Of a stretch of DNA of 6,660 bases, positions 5,307 to 6,660 are shown in pieces. This DNA comes from Candidatus Woesearchaeota archaeon (GTDB lineage: Archaea; Nanobdellota; Nanobdellia; Woesearchaeales; GW2011-AR4), in assembly GCA_030631975.1 (NCBI GenBank), contig DAOVKD010000036.1, positions 1 to 6,660 on the forward strand, given 5' to 3'. Position 1 is the first letter of the stretch, and the number at the start of each line of letters is the position of its first letter. Below the pieces are notes generated by a model. That model was not told the origin of the DNA and made no database searches. It was given only the letters and a program-made list of their open reading frames with translations. The translations under genes were made by a program, and so were the position numbers.

Positions 5307-5782
5307 ATCCGTCTATGCATAGCATGGGCTTTCTCGTATTCTTTCTTTTCTTCTTTTTTTTCTCTAACTTTCTCATTCAGCTCTTTTCTTATATTATTTA
5401 ATCTGATCTTGGCTTTTTTTGCAAATTCTTGTAATTCTCTTGACTTTTCTATGTCTTGGGTTTCAAAGTTTCTTATAAAATCAAGAAGTTCATCAATTTT
5501 ATCAAATTCTTCTATAGTCTTTTGAGAAAGATTTATGTTGTTAACACACGCATCTGCTAATTTTCTTGCATCCTCTAACATAAGCAACACAAAGTCTTTT
5601 TTCAATTCCTCTGTTGACATTTCATAATTTGCTATTTCTCTAAAAAGCCTTTCATCAATCCTTCCAACATCTGTAATAAGTGTTCCCTCTCTGTCTTTGA
5701 GATTGCTAATCACCATTCTAAAATATTGTAGTCTCTCAAGAACATCATCTAATTTTTTATCTAAGGCCTTCCCATTTATCAT
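5300..5782 (-). CDS. 160-aa helical coiled-coil protein of unknown function
   Basis: I do not recognise a family. The protein is almost entirely predicted helix: residues about 5-30, 35-60 (S-T-E-E-L-K-K then D-F-V-L-L-M-L-E-D-A-R), 85-105 and a long charged helix from about 107 to 155 that ends in K/E/R-rich sequence (V-R-E-K-K-E-E-K-K-E-Y). Heptad-like spacing of L, I and F residues suggests coiled coils and probable oligomerisation. There is no signal peptide or membrane segment; it contains one cysteine, in A-D-A-C-V-N-N. The ATG is supported by a TATA box about 30 nt upstream, which implies a leaderless message. It lies 67 nt downstream of another charged helical gene on the same strand, so a functional link is possible. 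The stop codon overlaps a 7-bp inverted repeat. Confidence 0.78.
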   Translation of the reverse strand: MINGKALDKKLDDVLERLQYFRMVISNLKDREGTLITDVGRIDERLFREIANYEMSTEELKKDFVLLMLEDARKLADACVNNINLSQKTIEEFDKIDELLDFIRNFETQDIEKSRELQEFAKKAKIRLNNIRKELNEKVREKKEEKKEYEKAHAMHRRIK

Positions 5783-5806
5783 CTTTTATCTAAAAAAGAC
5801 TTATTT

Positions 5807-5816
5807 TTATTTAAAT
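5807..5816 (-). promoter_or_regulatory. TATA box of the 160-aa coiled-coil gene
   Basis: The minus strand reads ATTTAAATAA, centred about 30 nt before the ATG at 5782 and preceded by a purine-rich GAAAG that could serve as a TFB recognition element. It predicts transcription starting within a few bases of the start codon, separate from the gene to the right. Confidence 0.6.
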
Positions 5817-5849
5817 CTTTCTGGCAAAACAGCAAATAGAAATAAATAA

Positions 5850-6659
5850 CTACTTCACAAATTTCTCTGCAGACTTTCTCTCATAATACAAATCTCTAAT
5901 ATCCTGGTAAACTTTTGATCTCTTTTTTGGCTCTAACTCGTTATACATCTTCATTACATTTATATACACCATTTTTGCATCATCAAACTTGAAGTCCATC
6001 AATGCTAACCTTGCCTGGTGTATCTTCTCCTCAATTAGCATGACATGATCTATTTTATCATAAGTTCTTGGCATTACTTCAGGAATTTCTATTTTTCCAA
6101 CGTAGTTGGTGCCGGAAAGCGAGTCAGAACTGTCTGTTGGTTTCCGAGCATCCTCTACAGGTTTTTTCTTCTTAAACAAGCCTTTTACAATAGAAGGTCT
6201 CTTCACCTTCTTCATTCCACTGATTGCTTTCTGTATCTCCTCCTCCGCTTTTATAACTTCTTCAGGCTTCCCAACCTTTTTTTCAAATTCCTTTGTCTTT
6301 AGGGATATAAGCCCCGGTATCTCTAACTTTACTTTCTTGGCTCTTTTCCCTTTTACCTGTTCTGGAGCTATTTTGTCAAAAAGCGAGCCTCGCTTTTTCT
6401 CCAGATTAGTCTTCTCCAGACGGGAAGATAATCTTTCTATCTCTCTTAACTCTTTGGCAAATTCAGTTTCCTCTTTTTTCTCACCAAAAATTTTTCCAAA
6501 AATTGTCTTTTTTGGTATTTGTAGTTTTTCCTCTTTCACTTGCCTCTTTTTTTTTGTTTTCCTTTTAAGCTCAAGCTCTTTTCCTTCCTTTTCCCTTAAC
6601 TCCGCTTTTTTTCTTTCTTCTTGCTTTCTTCTCTTTTCCTCTTCTTTCCTCTTTTCCTC
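5850..6659 (-). CDS. Lys/Glu-rich protein with C-terminal helical domain (5' end off window)
   Basis: The frame is open to the right edge, giving 269 visible residues. The GTG at 6537-6539 is probably an internal Val codon and not the start, because 40 charged residues in frame precede it. The visible N-terminal part is nearly pure Lys/Glu/Arg and likely a single alpha helix or coiled coil. Counting from that Val, short hydrophobic islands interrupt the charged sequence: T12-I-F-G-K-I-F-G19, G51-S-L-F-D-K-I57 and S116-I-V-K-G-L-F122 followed by K-K-K-K. A Ser/Thr/Asp-rich linker (about 135-145) leads to a compact helical end (about 160-229) with the pattern 'A-R-L-A-L-M-D-F-K-F-D-D-A-K-x-x-Y', 'M-Y-N-E-L' and 'V-Y-Q-D-I-R-D-L-Y', which resembles a TPR-like helical hairpin. 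No function can be assigned. It is likely soluble in the visible part; its N-terminus is unseen. Confidence 0.75.
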   Translation of the reverse strand, partial: EEKRKEEEKRRKQEERKKAELREKEGKELELKRKTKKKRQVKEEKLQIPKKTIFGKIFGEKKEETEFAKELREIERLSSRLEKTNLEKKRGSLFDKIAPEQVKGKRAKKVKLEIPGLISLKTKEFEKKVGKPEEVIKAEEEIQKAISGMKKVKRPSIVKGLFKKKKPVEDARKPTDSSDSLSGTNYVGKIEIPEVMPRTYDKIDHVMLIEEKIHQARLALMDFKFDDAKMVYINVMKMYNELEPKKRSKVYQDIRDLYYERKSAEKFVK

Positions 6660-6660
6660 A

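Noticed and set aside
5160..5525. An open frame on the plus strand crossing the element and the 160-aa gene
   Set aside because: It lies antisense to most of a better-supported gene, is rich in Phe/Ser as reverse-complemented Lys/Glu codons produce, and has no convincing promoter.
6537..6539. GTG as the start codon of the charged protein at the right end
   Set aside because: The frame continues open for 40 more charged residues to the window edge with the same composition, and no ribosome site or TATA box marks this GTG.

Overview
The window looks like chromosomal DNA of a low-GC archaeon, most plausibly a DPANN-type lineage (Woesearchaeota/Pacearchaeota-like). That placement is an inference. 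It rests on the short, flavodoxin-less archaeal form of the wyosine enzyme TYW1, on A/T-rich TATA boxes about 25-35 nt upstream of several start codons (the pattern of leaderless or near-leaderless archaeal transcripts), on the scarcity of Shine-Dalgarno sequences, and on lysine/glutamate-rich coiled-coil proteins without recognisable bacterial relatives.

Layout. The left edge (2-334, +) holds the C-terminal half of an EamA/DMT-type membrane transporter. It converges on a long minus-strand gene (424-2004) for a citramalate synthase-family enzyme. After an A/T-rich spacer comes the minus-strand TYW1 gene (2173-3138). TYW1 is divergent from an unassigned 167-aa protein (3192-3695, +), and one near-palindromic TATA box sits between the two start codons. 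Next is a trimeric-type dUTPase (3819-4253, +) followed 19 nt later by a 30-codon micro-ORF (4273-4365, +) that has the only strong Shine-Dalgarno site seen here. Thymidylate kinase (4378-4998, -) converges on that pair. A 300-bp gene-free gap (4999-5299) contains a striking foldback element. The right end has two minus-strand genes for helical, highly charged proteins: a complete 160-aa coiled-coil protein (5300-5782) and an unfinished Lys/Glu-rich protein (5850 to beyond the right edge).

How the genes work together. dUTPase makes dUMP from dUTP, and thymidylate kinase phosphorylates the dTMP later derived from it, so 3819-4998 is a small pyrimidine deoxynucleotide cluster, though the two genes are convergent and not one operon. 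Citramalate synthase would open the pyruvate route to isoleucine. TYW1 makes the tricyclic wyosine core at position 37 of tRNA-Phe, also from pyruvate. No co-transcription links these genes.

The most unusual item is the 201-bp element at 5069-5269. It has perfect 11-bp terminal inverted repeats, an identical 5-bp sequence (AAGAA) directly outside each end, a second perfect 10-bp inverted repeat further in, and a long central hairpin. It reads as a miniature inverted-repeat transposable element or other foldback element; a structured non-coding RNA is the main alternative.
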